64,000 nucleotides of DNA, taken from NCBI RefSeq assembly GCF_042678305.1, contig NZ_JBHUDT010000004.1, one strand, 5' to 3'. The notes beneath the pieces were generated by a model that worked only from the letters and a program-made list of their open reading frames with translations, was not told where the DNA came from and made no database searches. The translations under genes were made by a program, and so were the position numbers. This DNA comes from Gelatiniphilus marinus. Its GTDB lineage: Bacteria; Bacteroidota; Bacteroidia; Flavobacteriales; Flavobacteriaceae. Within the stretch, counting starts at the first letter, position 1; the number at the start of each line of letters is the position of its first letter. Positions 16,226 to 25,228 of the stretch are shown here, one piece after another.

Positions 16226-17155
16226 TTAGAAGTTATAAACCACTTCTAACTTATAATCTTTCAGGGATTTTTTGGCTATGTCTATATTTTCGGTAAAGCC
16301 TAAAATATATCCGCCACCGCCAGAACCACAAAGTTTTAGGTAATACTCGTTGGTTTCAATGCCTTTTTTCCAGAGCTCGTGAAACTGTTTAGGTATCATG
16401 GGCTTAAAATGGTTTAAAACCACTTTTGACAATTGTTTGGTATTGCTAAACAACGATTTTATATCGCCTTTTAAAAAATCGTCCACACAGGCGTCGGTAT
16501 GCTTAACAAACTGGTGTTTTATCATTTTTCTGAAACCTTCCTGTTTCATTTTTTCCATAAAAATACTTACCATTGGAGCGGTTTCGCCAATAATACCACT
16601 ATCTAACAAAAACACGGCGTTTTTACCTTCGGTTTTTTGCGATGGTATGCCAGTAGCTTCAATGTTATCTTTTGAATTTATTAAAATTGGAATGCTTAGA
16701 TAACTGTTTAATGGGTCTAAGCCCGAAGATTTTCCGTGGAAAAAAGACTCCATTGCCGAAAAAATCGACTTTAATTTAAGCAGTTTTTCTCTGGTTAAAT
16801 TTTCTAAAACGGTAATTTTATCATGGGCATATTTATCGTAAATAGCGGCTACCAAAGCCCCACTACTGCCAACACCATAACCTTGCGGAATAGACGAATC
16901 GAAATACATACCTTTTGCAACGTGTTTTTTTAAGGCCTCAATATCGAAAGTTACTAATTGGGCATCGATACAACTTAAGTAATCAGCAAAGCGTTTTAAA
17001 CTTTCGTTGGATGCCTTAGCCGACACGTTAGGGTTTTGGTCCACCTTCAAAGCGCCATTGTAAAAGTTATAAGGAATCGATAAACCTTTGGAATCTTTAA
17101 TGATTCCGTACTCTCCGAAGAGTAATATTTTTGAGTAAAAAAGGGGTCCTTTCAT
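16226..17155 (-). CDS. GHMP-family kinase, probable mevalonate kinase
   Basis: This 309-residue kinase has the three GHMP motifs: an N-terminal KILLFGEYGI segment, the ATP loop PQGYGVGSSGAL, and the C-terminal LCGSGGGGYILGF. The middle DPLNSYLSIPILI is typical of the Bacteroidota mevalonate kinases. It phosphorylates mevalonate (or phosphomevalonate) in the pathway whose last step is the adjacent decarboxylase. The ATG at 17155 (MKGPLFYSK) is preferred over the GTG eight codons upstream. The two mevalonate genes are 60 nt apart. Confidence 0.82.
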   Translation of the reverse strand: MKGPLFYSKILLFGEYGIIKDSKGLSIPYNFYNGALKVDQNPNVSAKASNESLKRFADYLSCIDAQLVTFDIEALKKHVAKGMYFDSSIPQGYGVGSSGALVAAIYDKYAHDKITVLENLTREKLLKLKSIFSAMESFFHGKSSGLDPLNSYLSIPILINSKDNIEATGIPSQKTEGKNAVFLLDSGIIGETAPMVSIFMEKMKQEGFRKMIKHQFVKHTDACVDDFLKGDIKSLFSNTKQLSKVVLNHFKPMIPKQFHELWKKGIETNEYYLKLCGSGGGGYILGFTENIDIAKKSLKDYKLEVVYNF

Positions 17156-17215
17156 AAAAGTGTTTATAAATTTCGACACTAATGTTTAACAAATATAGGT
17201 ATTTTTTAAACAAAA

Positions 17216-18307
17216 CTACACAGTCTGATTAATTAATTTCGCACCAAAACCAATTTGGTCGCAAATATAATGTCCATTTTGGCAATATGCAACTAATTCA
17301 TTTTTAATGAATTCCAAAACAGTTTCGGTTTCATTTTCTGGATACAGCACATGCACATTCGCACCAGCATCTAAGGTAAAACAAATATTTGAATTGGTTG
17401 CTTTTCTAAACATCCATATTTTGTTAATAATTTCCAGGGTATTGGGTTTCATTAATATAAAATACGGCATGCTGGTCATCATCATCGCATGTAGTGTTAA
17501 GGCTTCACTTTCAACAATCTCTATAAATGTTTTTAAATCTCCTGTTTTAAAGGTGTCAATTAGGATTGAGAGATTGTTTTGAGCTTGTTTAAAACGTTCT
17601 ATTGCAAACGGGTGGTTATGCATTAAGTTGTGCCCAATGGTACTGCTTACTTGCTTTTCGCCTTTATCTACCAATAAAATGGTATCGTTGTAATTTTTGA
17701 AATTGCGGTGGACTTTAAAAGGGTATTTTACGCCAAATAGATCTGAGCTGGCTTCTATTTCGTTATGTTTGCCCCAAACCACCATATCGCCTTCAAGACT
17801 TCTGCAAGCGCTACCCGAACCCAAGCGTGCTAGAAATGATGCTTTTTGGGTGAAATATTCATCTGTAATTTCTGGCTTTAATGCTTTTTCAATACTCATT
17901 AAACATAAGGCCATTGCGCTCATACCCGAGGCCGATGATGCGATACCAGAACTATGCGGAAATGTATTTGAAGTTTCTATTTTAAAATGATAGTCTTTTA
18001 AAAATGGCAAATACGCTTCAATGCGTTTAAAAAACGTTTCTATTTTTGGTTTAAAATCGTCTTTCTTTTCATCATCTAAAAATATTTCAAAAGAAAACTC
18101 GTTGCTATTTTCTTTTTTAGAAAAACTAAGTGTTGTGGTTGTTTTACAATTATTTAGCGTAAAACTTATCGATGGGTTTGCTGGAATTTGGTTTTCCTTT
18201 TTGCCCCAATATTTAACCAATGCAATATTGCTTGGCGAGGACCAGGTAAAACTCCCTTTTTCTATTGAATTTTTATGTGCTTTTAGGATAAAATCTTTTG
18301 CTCTCAT
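17216..18307 (-). CDS. mvaD: Diphosphomevalonate decarboxylase
   Basis: This 363-residue enzyme makes isopentenyl diphosphate from mevalonate diphosphate with ATP. Diagnostic parts are WSSPSNIALVKYWGK near residue 24, the phosphate loop HSSGIASSASGMSAMA in the middle, and the C-terminal DAGANVHVLYP with the catalytic-side Asp. I place the start at the ATG 18307, because a perfect -7 box (18326-18333) overlaps the upstream TTG-initiated extension. It is the first gene of the operon with the kinase, prenyltransferase and the pseudouridine-synthase homologue. Confidence 0.9.
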   Translation of the reverse strand: MRAKDFILKAHKNSIEKGSFTWSSPSNIALVKYWGKKENQIPANPSISFTLNNCKTTTTLSFSKKENSNEFSFEIFLDDEKKDDFKPKIETFFKRIEAYLPFLKDYHFKIETSNTFPHSSGIASSASGMSAMALCLMSIEKALKPEITDEYFTQKASFLARLGSGSACRSLEGDMVVWGKHNEIEASSDLFGVKYPFKVHRNFKNYNDTILLVDKGEKQVSSTIGHNLMHNHPFAIERFKQAQNNLSILIDTFKTGDLKTFIEIVESEALTLHAMMMTSMPYFILMKPNTLEIINKIWMFRKATNSNICFTLDAGANVHVLYPENETETVLEFIKNELVAYCQNGHYICDQIGFGAKLINQTV

Positions 18308-18325
18308 TATCAAAAATTCTTCGTG

Positions 18326-18333
18326 CAAATATA
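18326..18333 (-). promoter_or_regulatory. -7 element of the mevalonate operon
   Basis: The reverse strand reads TATATTTG, a perfect TAnnTTTG box about 19 nt upstream of the mvaD ATG. No clear TTG is found at the expected -33 position, so only the -7 part is supported. Confidence 0.5.
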
Positions 18334-18421
18334 GTGACTTTGTTACATAAACACTTGTTTTTGATTCTATATGATGACATATTGGTTTTTTTACGATGCC
18401 TTATTAAACAATACAATCATT

Positions 18422-19027
18422 ATGAAAAATCTAACTTTTATCTTCGTTTTACTTTTTACTTCTTTAGGCTTTATTAATATACATGCCCAAAATACAGACC
18501 CCAAAAACTCTACAATTAAAGGTTTTAATTTTGCTGTTAAAGGTGGCGCAAACTTCTCCAAAACCCTAGGAGATGTTCAAGAAAACCAGTCTTTTTTAAC
18601 TGATTTTAATATAGGCACTGTTGTTAAAATTCCAACAGGTTTAAACTTTAATATTCAAGCTGAACCTCAATTATCCAGAGTTGGCAGCTCTAGAGATGGA
18701 AAAACCGAAAGTCGATTTACTTTTTTAGACATTCCTGTTTTGGCTCAAATACACTCTTCTAATAATTGGAGTTTTGAGGCAGGACCAAAAGCAGCAGTTA
18801 CTTTAAGCCAGAAACAACGTAGGCAAGAAAATCTAGAAACCGTAAACCGATTAAAAAAAGTAACACTGGGTTTAGTTGGTGGAGCTACTTATAATTTTGA
18901 CAGCAATTGGTTTGGTCAATTCCGTATTAATTATTGGCTTTCAGATATCATTAGAGATGGTGCAGGCGATAATGAAGGCACATCGATTTTGTTATTTCAA
19001 TTCTCTATTGGTTATTGGTTTAATTAA
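18422..19027 (+). CDS. Outer-membrane beta-barrel protein, PorT-like
   Basis: From the ATG at 18422 the protein is 201 residues with a signal peptide (MKNLTFIFVLLFTSLGFINIHAQ). The rest alternates polar and apolar residues and begins GFNFAVKGGANFSKTLGD, ending in an aromatic strand (FQFSIGYWFN) as outer-membrane barrels do. It matches the small PorT/OMP_b-brl_2 class: an eight-stranded barrel of unknown role. The upstream ATG at 18371 would add 17 residues before the signal peptide and is rejected. Confidence 0.8.
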   Translation: MKNLTFIFVLLFTSLGFINIHAQNTDPKNSTIKGFNFAVKGGANFSKTLGDVQENQSFLTDFNIGTVVKIPTGLNFNIQAEPQLSRVGSSRDGKTESRFTFLDIPVLAQIHSSNNWSFEAGPKAAVTLSQKQRRQENLETVNRLKKVTLGLVGGATYNFDSNWFGQFRINYWLSDIIRDGAGDNEGTSILLFQFSIGYWFN

Positions 19028-19136
19028 TTACGCTAAGTTCAATAATCTTTACCATGGCACTTTAGTTTCTTGCTGTAGAAGAACACCCTAAATTACCTTA
19101 GGCCATAATATAGTAAAACGGGTACCTAAAGGACAG

Positions 19137-19247
19137 ATGGGGCGTAAAAACGAGACCGTAACATTTTATAAACCAAAAGGTAATAACGTAACTTTATACG
19201 TTGAGTTATTTATTTGGGAGAAAATTAGTCAACGCTCTATTAAATAA
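19137..19247 (+). other. Short ORF, possible gene fragment
   Basis: This 36-codon frame starts MGRKNETVTFYKPKGNNVTLYVEL. The beginning faintly resembles the start of RhuM/virulence-type proteins (ETV.Y...G...L.V.L), but the match is weak and the frame stops at once. The surrounding 19028-19328 gap shows nothing else. It may be a remnant of an accessory gene or chance. Confidence 0.25.
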
Positions 19248-19328
19248 AGCGAAAATCAAACTTTCTTTTTACCCCGTTAACATAAAAAATGTAAATTTAG
19301 CCAAAGACTATAAAATTTTAACAGCAAA

Positions 19329-20096
19329 ATGGTTGCAAATACAATTGATGAAGTCATAGAAATTTTAGGAAACATAATTGAAAACTCCAAAAAAGACGAA
19401 AGCACTTTGGGGTATTTTGCTTCGTTGTACCAAAAAGTAACCATTAGCGTAAAAAACAAACTGCACACCAATTATTTTGATGATGACGCAAGAATGGAAA
19501 AGCTGGATGTAATGTTTGCCAACCGGTATTTATTGGCGTACTCGAATTACAAACAAGGGAAGCCTAATACAAAATCTTGGGACTCGGCTTTTAAAGCTTC
19601 AAAACAAAATAGTTTAATTGTGCTCCAACATTTATTGCTGGGTATGAACGCGCATATAAATTTGGATTTGGGCATTGCTGCTGCTGAAGTATCGGATGTA
19701 TCATCAATTGATACATTACACTCAGATTTCAATAAAATCAATGCGGTATTGGCAGATTTAGTTGAAGAAGTACAGGAAGATTTATCGAAGATCTGGCCCA
19801 CTTTAGTAAAAATCCTGAAGTTCGCAAATAAGGTGGACGACTTTTTTATAAACTTTAGCATGAGCATAGCCAGAGATGGTGCATGGAAATTTGCAAACGA
19901 GCTGGTTACCCAAAAAGAAATAAAAAGCAGAGAACAATATATTGCTATACGAGACGATAAAATAGCAGCTTTATCAAAATCTATAACCGTTCATAAAATT
20001 GTGGTGCGCATTATATTTTTTATTGTAAGGATTGGAGAACGCGGGAAACCATCGGATAAAATAAAAGCTTTGGAAAAAGTGATTAAAAGGGAATAA
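19329..20096 (+). CDS. DUF5995 family protein
   Basis: The 255-residue protein has no signal peptide and is predicted largely helical. The stretch GYFASLYQKVTISVK..DDARMEKLDVMFANRYLLAY and LQHLLLGMNAHINLDLGIAAAE is the conserved core of DUF5995. The His and Asn-Asp pattern (QHLLLGMNAHINLDL) suggests a metal or phosphate site, but no activity is established as far as I know. It stands alone between a barrel protein and the accessory module. The C-terminal 40 residues contain a hydrophobic helix (VVRIIFFIVRIG) that may touch the membrane. Confidence 0.78.
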   Translation: MVANTIDEVIEILGNIIENSKKDESTLGYFASLYQKVTISVKNKLHTNYFDDDARMEKLDVMFANRYLLAYSNYKQGKPNTKSWDSAFKASKQNSLIVLQHLLLGMNAHINLDLGIAAAEVSDVSSIDTLHSDFNKINAVLADLVEEVQEDLSKIWPTLVKILKFANKVDDFFINFSMSIARDGAWKFANELVTQKEIKSREQYIAIRDDKIAALSKSITVHKIVVRIIFFIVRIGERGKPSDKIKALEKVIKRE

Positions 20097-20153
20097 GTAC
20101 CTTTAGATTGATGTTGAAGGGTTTGCGGATATTGAAAAGTTTGTTTACTAGAA

Positions 20154-20250
20154 ACTTGACTTTATCAGAAAAAAATGATAACTTCGTTTAACGGCTAATA
20201 TTAAACATTAAAGCGATTTAATATTGGTTGAGCATTGGCAAACATTTGGA
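20154..20250 (+). repeat. Cassette-like boundary sequence, copy 1
   Basis: The first 44 positions (starting AACTTGACTT, then CAGAAAAAAA, GATAAC, TTA.CG) match the sequence at 42597-42640 at about 35 sites. The right part (ATTAAAGCGA ... ATTGGCAAAC) is also shared, while the centre differs. The centre forms its own imperfect hairpin (CTAATATTAA with TTAATATTGG). It lies directly upstream of the DUF2188 gene. Confidence 0.55.
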
Positions 20251-20294
20251 ATGAAAATTGCAGATATTTAAAAAAGCTATTGCTTTTAATAATT

Positions 20295-20549
20295 ATGAAT
20301 TCAAGTAGGAAAAAAACAATTGGAGCAAAATTTAGAACTGCTGGTTCTACAGTTAAGAAAGGCCACGTTATTGCAAGAGACGGTCATTGGGTTGTCTTTA
20401 AAGAAGGAGCCGAAAGAGTGTTGCATGAATTCGATGATAAAAAAAGAGCCGTTTTAACTGCTAGGGAAATTTTAAAATCAGGAAAAATAGAAGTTCTTGT
20501 TCTTCATAATTCTGATGGGACTGTTGAAAAAGTTCAATTAGCTAAGTAA
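20295..20549 (+). CDS. DUF2188 domain protein
   Basis: The 84-residue protein is basic at its N-terminus (MNSSRKKTIGAKFRTAG). It contains the DUF2188 pattern HVIARDGHWVVFKEGAERVLHEFDDKKRAVLTAREILKSG...VLHNSDGTVEKV. DUF2188 proteins are small, common in accessory DNA, and of unproven function. I use the first ATG at 20295; a TTG-initiated extension would enter the boundary repeat. Only four bases separate its stop from the next gene, so the two form a unit. Confidence 0.75.
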   Translation: MNSSRKKTIGAKFRTAGSTVKKGHVIARDGHWVVFKEGAERVLHEFDDKKRAVLTAREILKSGKIEVLVLHNSDGTVEKVQLAK

Positions 20550-20553
20550 AAGA

Positions 20554-21175
20554 ATGGCATTTGATAAAAATATTTTTATTAATTGCCCATTTGACGACAA
20601 ATACAAAACATTACTAAAAGCTATTGTTTTCTGCATTGTATATTTAAATTACAAACCCCTTTTATCTGAAACCAATAATTCTGCTGATTCACGAGTGGAT
20701 GGAATTATTAATTTAATAAGTAACTCCAAATATAGCATTCATGACTTGTCAAGATTGGAGGCTAGTAAGAAAAATGAGCTTGCAAGATTTAATATGCCAT
20801 TTGAATTAGGAATGGATATTGGTTGTAAAAGATTTGGCTCTGCTTCTCAAAAAGAAAAATGCTTTTTTAATTCTAGATAAGTTAAAATATCGCTACCAGA
20901 AATCCATTTCTGATATTTCCGGCAATGATATTTCTATTCACAATGAAAAGCCTGAAAAGGCGTTAAGACAAGTTAGAAATTGGATAAGAAAACTAAATGG
21001 AAACCATATTGCCAGCGCAAATAAAATATGGCGATTGTATAACGAATTTAATGGCGATTTTTATGAAATTGCAGAAAACGATGAATTGAGTGCTGATGAA
21101 ATTTTAGAAATGCCTTGGGACGAATTTTATTATTATATTCAAGAATGGATTAAAGGACGTAAAGACTTTGTATAA
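20554..21175 (+). pseudogene. FINCPFD-family protein (TIR-like fold suspected), one frameshift
   Basis: Frame 1 runs 20554-20880 and begins FDKNIFINCPFDDKYKTLLKAIVFCI, later SKYSIHDLSRLEASKKNELARFNMPFELGMDIGCKRFG. It then stops early. Another frame continues with ILDKLKYRYQKSISDISGNDISIHN..ALRQVRNWIRKLNG to 21175. Removing one T from the six-T run at 20863-20868 joins them into a single protein of about 206 residues (KCFLILDKLKYRYQ). This family looks like a Rossmann-type nucleotide or nucleoside binder related to TIR or deoxyribosyltransferase folds; that is inference. The frameshift could be real decay, slippage-controlled expression, or a sequencing error. Confidence 0.75.
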
Positions 21176-21267
21176 AAACCAATTGCAAACTAAAGAAAAC
21201 CATTATACGAACCCCTTTAGAAACAAAACAACTTTTCGATTTAAAAAACTAGAACTTAGCTGATAGG

Positions 21268-21419
21268 TGCGTTAGGGATAGTAGCGGCATCCTTTTTTGA
21301 AAAGAAGGAAAACACACTTTATTTAGAACTAAAATTTAACAGGTAGCCACGTTGTTCCTCCTCGCTATGACGTAAAAAAGATATAGCGGATAGCCCGACC
21401 CTTGTGGTAACGCCCAAAT
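21268..21419 (+). repeat. Dispersed element R1, copy 1 (with nested palindrome B)
   Basis: Blocks in order: TGCGTTAGGGAT, GGCATCCTTTTTT, AAAAGATATAGCGGATAGC, CCCGACCCTTGTGG and TAACGCCCAAAT. The same blocks occur at 28395-28484 (reverse) and, in shortened form, at 46330-46421. The ends GCGTTA and TAACGC are complementary. It lies between convergent genes and is about 60 nt longer than the other copies because of inserted sequence. Confidence 0.75.
21343..21373 (-). repeat. REP-like palindrome B nested in R1
   Basis: TAGC (21344-21347) pairs with GCTA (21364-21367) around GCCACGTTG and CTCCTC. The loop matches the copy at 2210-2241 while both arms changed together, which supports a selected or recently copied hairpin. 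Confidence 0.7.
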
Positions 21420-21459
21420 GAATAAAAAGCGTACCGCTTAAAAATTCAATATCATAGCC

Positions 21460-24198
21460 TTACAACTCGTAACGCACCCGTAATGTTATAAAGCGCGGTT
21501 GTATAAAGGTTTCGGTGTTAAATACGGCGAGGTTGCTGGCGCTGTTTCGCACGCGCGAATCTATATCCAACAGGTTAGTGGCTTTAATTTCGTATTCCCA
21601 TTTAGCATCGTTGTTTTTTCTGTAAGATAGAGAAGCATCCCAGGTCTTAAAAGATTGCGATGGCTCTGTACCGCTGTCTTGATTAGTATAGGTGAATTCG
21701 GTTTTGAAGGTAACCGATTGCCAGATATAAGCATCGAAATCTATGGACGGCGCATTGGTAACAAACTTGGTTGTGCTTGTGCCCAAATTATTGTTGGAAA
21801 CGCTATAACGGTACCTAATCCTTAGGTTTGGTGCTTCCCTGAAATTAGTGCGCAATTCGGGGCGATAACTTTGGGTAAACCGCTCGCTTAACGATTGCCG
21901 GCCTTGTACAAACTGATTGATTTTACTGTAGTTGAAATTGGCAGATAAACTGGCTCTTAATTTACCAAAGGTGCGCTGTATGCGGCCGTTTGCAGATACG
22001 CTTTCGTCGGCAAAATTGGAGTTGAAAAAGGTGCTTGTTCTAATCACGTTTTCAAAATCTGTTAAGCCTCTAATTTGGTCGATATTTTTTGAATATGAAA
22101 GACGCCCAAAAACATTGGTATAGTTAAACAGGTTGAAGCTGCTATAAAATAAACTTACATTGTGCGATAGCGCGTTTTGTAAATCTGGCTCGCCAAACTG
22201 AATGCTGTTAAAATTGTTAAATACTAAACCTTGAGCTAATCGGGTAACATCGGTAAATTGATTTTGCATGGTATAACGCAGGGTTAAACTTTCGCTTTTT
22301 TTAAATTGGATTCGAGTTTCGAAATCTGGTAGAAACTTAAAAAAGTTGTTTCTAAATGTTTCTCCAAACTGGCTGTTTTTATTGCCGTAAGCATGTAGTG
22401 AAAACCCGGGAGTTATGGTAAATTTTCCGGTTTTTAAAGTATAGTGAAGGCCTAAATACACATCGGTAAAATTGTAATCGGTATCGTTAGCGGCACGTCC
22501 GCTATTAAACGTTGGCGTGGGTTGAAACTGTGTATTGCCCTCTAGAAACTGAAAGATATTAGAGTTGAATTGCTGATTACTTAAAATTGCTCCTAATGTA
22601 AAATTGATGTTGCTTTTTGCATTGAGGATGTTGTAGTAATCTAACTTGGCATCTAATTGATTAGATTTTATGCGTCTGTTTTGCCCTAAATTGTAATTAT
22701 TTAACGTGGTATTAAAGCCCATGGCTTGTGCCGTTGTATCAAAGGCATCTCTATCGTTGGGGTCTGTTGCATCGTTATTATTGGGGTCGTTTACCAATAA
22801 TGCATTGTAAAACGGGTCTTCGTTTTTTATTAAATGCTGTGCTTCAAAAGCAAAAATATTGGTTTCGTTAAGTGTGTAATAATAATTCAGGTTTTGATTG
22901 ATGCTAAATGGCGTAACCTCATCCAACTGGTTTGTATTGCCAATTACCGAAGATAAGAGGTTTTGGGTTTGGTCGTCTTTTGAAAAGCGCCCCAAAACAT
23001 CATAATCTAGCTGGTTGTTAAAATTTGGTTTGTAAGACAGGCTTAATTTGGCTAGCCCCTGGTTAGAGCGTTCTTTACTGTTTTGCTCGGTAGCTTCGTC
23101 TGGAATTCCCAAATCGGAGTCGGTATATTGAACAAAACTGGTTTCTTTAGATAAAATCCTACTGCTGTTATATATGGCAAACCCACTTATATCGAGGCTT
23201 TTTTTAGGCGAATAGCTAAAATTTGATGCTGCAAGTTTGTTTGTTATTTCGAGCGCATTGTTTTGGCTAGTTAAAAAATTAAGTGCGTTGTTGCCCAGGT
23301 TTATGCTTGTGCCACTACCTCTGCTGGGTGCCCTAAAGCCACCACCAAAACCGCGAAGGTCTCGCCGTGTTACAGCCAAATCTCCGGTGTTATTAAGGTC
23401 TCCAATAAAATTAAGGCTAAATTTAGGGCTGTAATAAAATAACTTGGGTTGGGCTAAATAGAGCGTATTGTCTGGAGATTCGCCTGCACCGGCGGTAATA
23501 TTACCAAACCAAAAATTTTCTTTGCCCTCTTTAAGTTTTATGTTTATGGCAACATTGTCTTGGTTGTTTGTTACATTTCTTAATTGACCAACTTCTGAAT
23601 AGTTTCGCAATACCTGTACTTTATCAACTGCATTAGACGGGATGTTTTTAGTTGCCAATTTGGTGTCGCCATCAAAGAAATCCTTCCCGTTAACCATAAG
23701 TTTATTTACCACTTTGCCTTCCACTTCTACTTGCCCGTCATCATTAATTTCTACACCCGGTAATTTTTCCAAAACATCTTCAAGTTTACGTTCTGTTCCT
23801 GTTTTAAACGAATCGGCATTGTAAATTAAGGTATCTCCTTTTACCGTTACGGGCATTTCGTAAGTGAGTTCAACGGCATCTAATGCATTGTCTGGCATCA
23901 TGGTAACATTCTTAACAATATCTACTTCTTTGGTGGTAATGGTTTCTTTAAAAGCCTTCATACCTATATAACTAACTTGTAAACTATAGGTCGTGTTTTT
24001 TTCTAAATTTAATTTATAACGCCCGCCATCATTAGTAATGCCGTAAGATTCCAGAGCTTGGGTTTCTTGGTTTATGGCTATTACATTAGCCAATTCAAGC
24101 GGATTGCCTATACTGTCTTTTACGACACCTTCTAATTTTATCTGGGCAAAAGCTGTACTTGCTATTAATAAGAATAGCGTGCTTATTTTTAATTTCAT
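21460..24198 (-). CDS. Outer-membrane beta-barrel protein with CarboxypepD_reg-like and plug domains
   Basis: The 912-residue protein has a signal peptide (MKLKISTLFLLIASTAFAQ). A CarboxypepD-regulatory-like domain follows (residues about 20-110, IKLEGVVKDSIGNPLELANV), then a TonB-receptor-like plug (VKGDTLIYNADSFKTGTERKLEDVLEKLPGVEI) and a long barrel ending in R-Y-E-L. This is the TonB-dependent-receptor-like (OMP_b-brl_3) class that commonly pairs with GLPGLI proteins, as here, where one starts 33 nt upstream. A clear TonB box was not identified. It may import or export a peptide or metal complex together with its partner. Confidence 0.85.
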   Translation of the reverse strand: MKLKISTLFLLIASTAFAQIKLEGVVKDSIGNPLELANVIAINQETQALESYGITNDGGRYKLNLEKNTTYSLQVSYIGMKAFKETITTKEVDIVKNVTMMPDNALDAVELTYEMPVTVKGDTLIYNADSFKTGTERKLEDVLEKLPGVEINDDGQVEVEGKVVNKLMVNGKDFFDGDTKLATKNIPSNAVDKVQVLRNYSEVGQLRNVTNNQDNVAINIKLKEGKENFWFGNITAGAGESPDNTLYLAQPKLFYYSPKFSLNFIGDLNNTGDLAVTRRDLRGFGGGFRAPSRGSGTSINLGNNALNFLTSQNNALEITNKLAASNFSYSPKKSLDISGFAIYNSSRILSKETSFVQYTDSDLGIPDEATEQNSKERSNQGLAKLSLSYKPNFNNQLDYDVLGRFSKDDQTQNLLSSVIGNTNQLDEVTPFSINQNLNYYYTLNETNIFAFEAQHLIKNEDPFYNALLVNDPNNNDATDPNDRDAFDTTAQAMGFNTTLNNYNLGQNRRIKSNQLDAKLDYYNILNAKSNINFTLGAILSNQQFNSNIFQFLEGNTQFQPTPTFNSGRAANDTDYNFTDVYLGLHYTLKTGKFTITPGFSLHAYGNKNSQFGETFRNNFFKFLPDFETRIQFKKSESLTLRYTMQNQFTDVTRLAQGLVFNNFNSIQFGEPDLQNALSHNVSLFYSSFNLFNYTNVFGRLSYSKNIDQIRGLTDFENVIRTSTFFNSNFADESVSANGRIQRTFGKLRASLSANFNYSKINQFVQGRQSLSERFTQSYRPELRTNFREAPNLRIRYRYSVSNNNLGTSTTKFVTNAPSIDFDAYIWQSVTFKTEFTYTNQDSGTEPSQSFKTWDASLSYRKNNDAKWEYEIKATNLLDIDSRVRNSASNLAVFNTETFIQPRFITLRVRYEL

Positions 24199-24230
24199 TT
24201 AGTTGTTTTATTGGTTGGTTAATTTAGGTA

Positions 24231-25097
24231 CTACCCTCTTCTTCCGCCTCGACCTCTTCCTCTAAAGTTTTCGCGTAATTCCTTCATTTTCTTTTCCAGG
24301 ATTTCCTGATATTCTAGTTTAGTAACTTCTTTTCCTTTTGAAGGTTTATTAATAACAACTTTTTCACTGGGATTGATCACTATTTTTGAGCACAAAACGG
24401 TTGTCCTTCCTGCGCTTACTTCTAAAATCAAACCAGGAAGCCCCCAATATTCTCCTGGGCCTTGGCTGATTGGAATTTGTAGTGTGTACCACGCTTCAAC
24501 CTGAATTAACTTCTCGGAATTGTTGGTTTCTGGCTCTTTAGTTTGGGTTGAATCTTGCTGAGGGGTTGTGTGCTGCGAACGTCTTCTAAATCTTGTAAAA
24601 TCAAAATTCGTGTCGGGAATTGTTGCGGTAGCCTTAAAGCACATATATTGCCCTATTTGTTTGGTTTCGCTACCCATTACCCAATTTATTTGGGGTAATG
24701 AATCTTTTATTAAAAACTGTTTTCCGAATAATTCTTGATCTTGCAAAAACGCTTTCTCCTTGATGTTTTTATATTGATTGCCACCTGTAAAACTAGACAT
24801 AATCCCTCTAAATCGGGCACCTTGACCTTGACCGGGAGCTTCCAGTTTTTCTTCCTCTTTATAATTAGATTCGGTTTTGTTAAAGTTTAAAACGTATGTT
24901 TTTTCAAGCATGCTTTTCATACGTTCTGCGATCTGCTTTTTTTGTTCTTCGCTCATTCCAGGCCGCCCAAAATTATCCATATCGATAGAGGTTTTGGACA
25001 TATAATAGGCTTTGGCTTGAAAATCTTGCGCTGTTAGTGGTAGAGAAACCAAAAAAAACAAAAGTAAAGTGGCACTTTTTAAAATGGTAGTTATCAT
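24231..25097 (-). CDS. GLPGLI family protein
   Basis: The 288-residue secreted protein starts at the ATG 25097 with a signal peptide (MITTILKSATLLLFFLVSLPLTAQ). The family signature is QGPGEYWGLPGLILEV. It also has KMLEKTYVLNFNKTES, CFKATATIPD and an Arg/Gly-rich tail (RGRGRGGRRG). Family function is unknown. It shares most of its layout with the next gene upstream, so the pair is a tandem duplication, and it sits just before the outer-membrane protein. Confidence 0.88.
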   Translation of the reverse strand: MITTILKSATLLLFFLVSLPLTAQDFQAKAYYMSKTSIDMDNFGRPGMSEEQKKQIAERMKSMLEKTYVLNFNKTESNYKEEEKLEAPGQGQGARFRGIMSSFTGGNQYKNIKEKAFLQDQELFGKQFLIKDSLPQINWVMGSETKQIGQYMCFKATATIPDTNFDFTRFRRRSQHTTPQQDSTQTKEPETNNSEKLIQVEAWYTLQIPISQGPGEYWGLPGLILEVSAGRTTVLCSKIVINPSEKVVINKPSKGKEVTKLEYQEILEKKMKELRENFRGRGRGGRRG

Positions 25098-25228
25098 AAA
25101 TTTAATTTTTAACATTAAGTTGCTGTAAACACATCGATTTTTTTTAGACCCAAACAAAATCCCTTAGTTTAAGTACGCTGTGTTAAAATAATGTTAAATT
25201 GATCTGTTTTTGGAGTTTTCATACCCTT

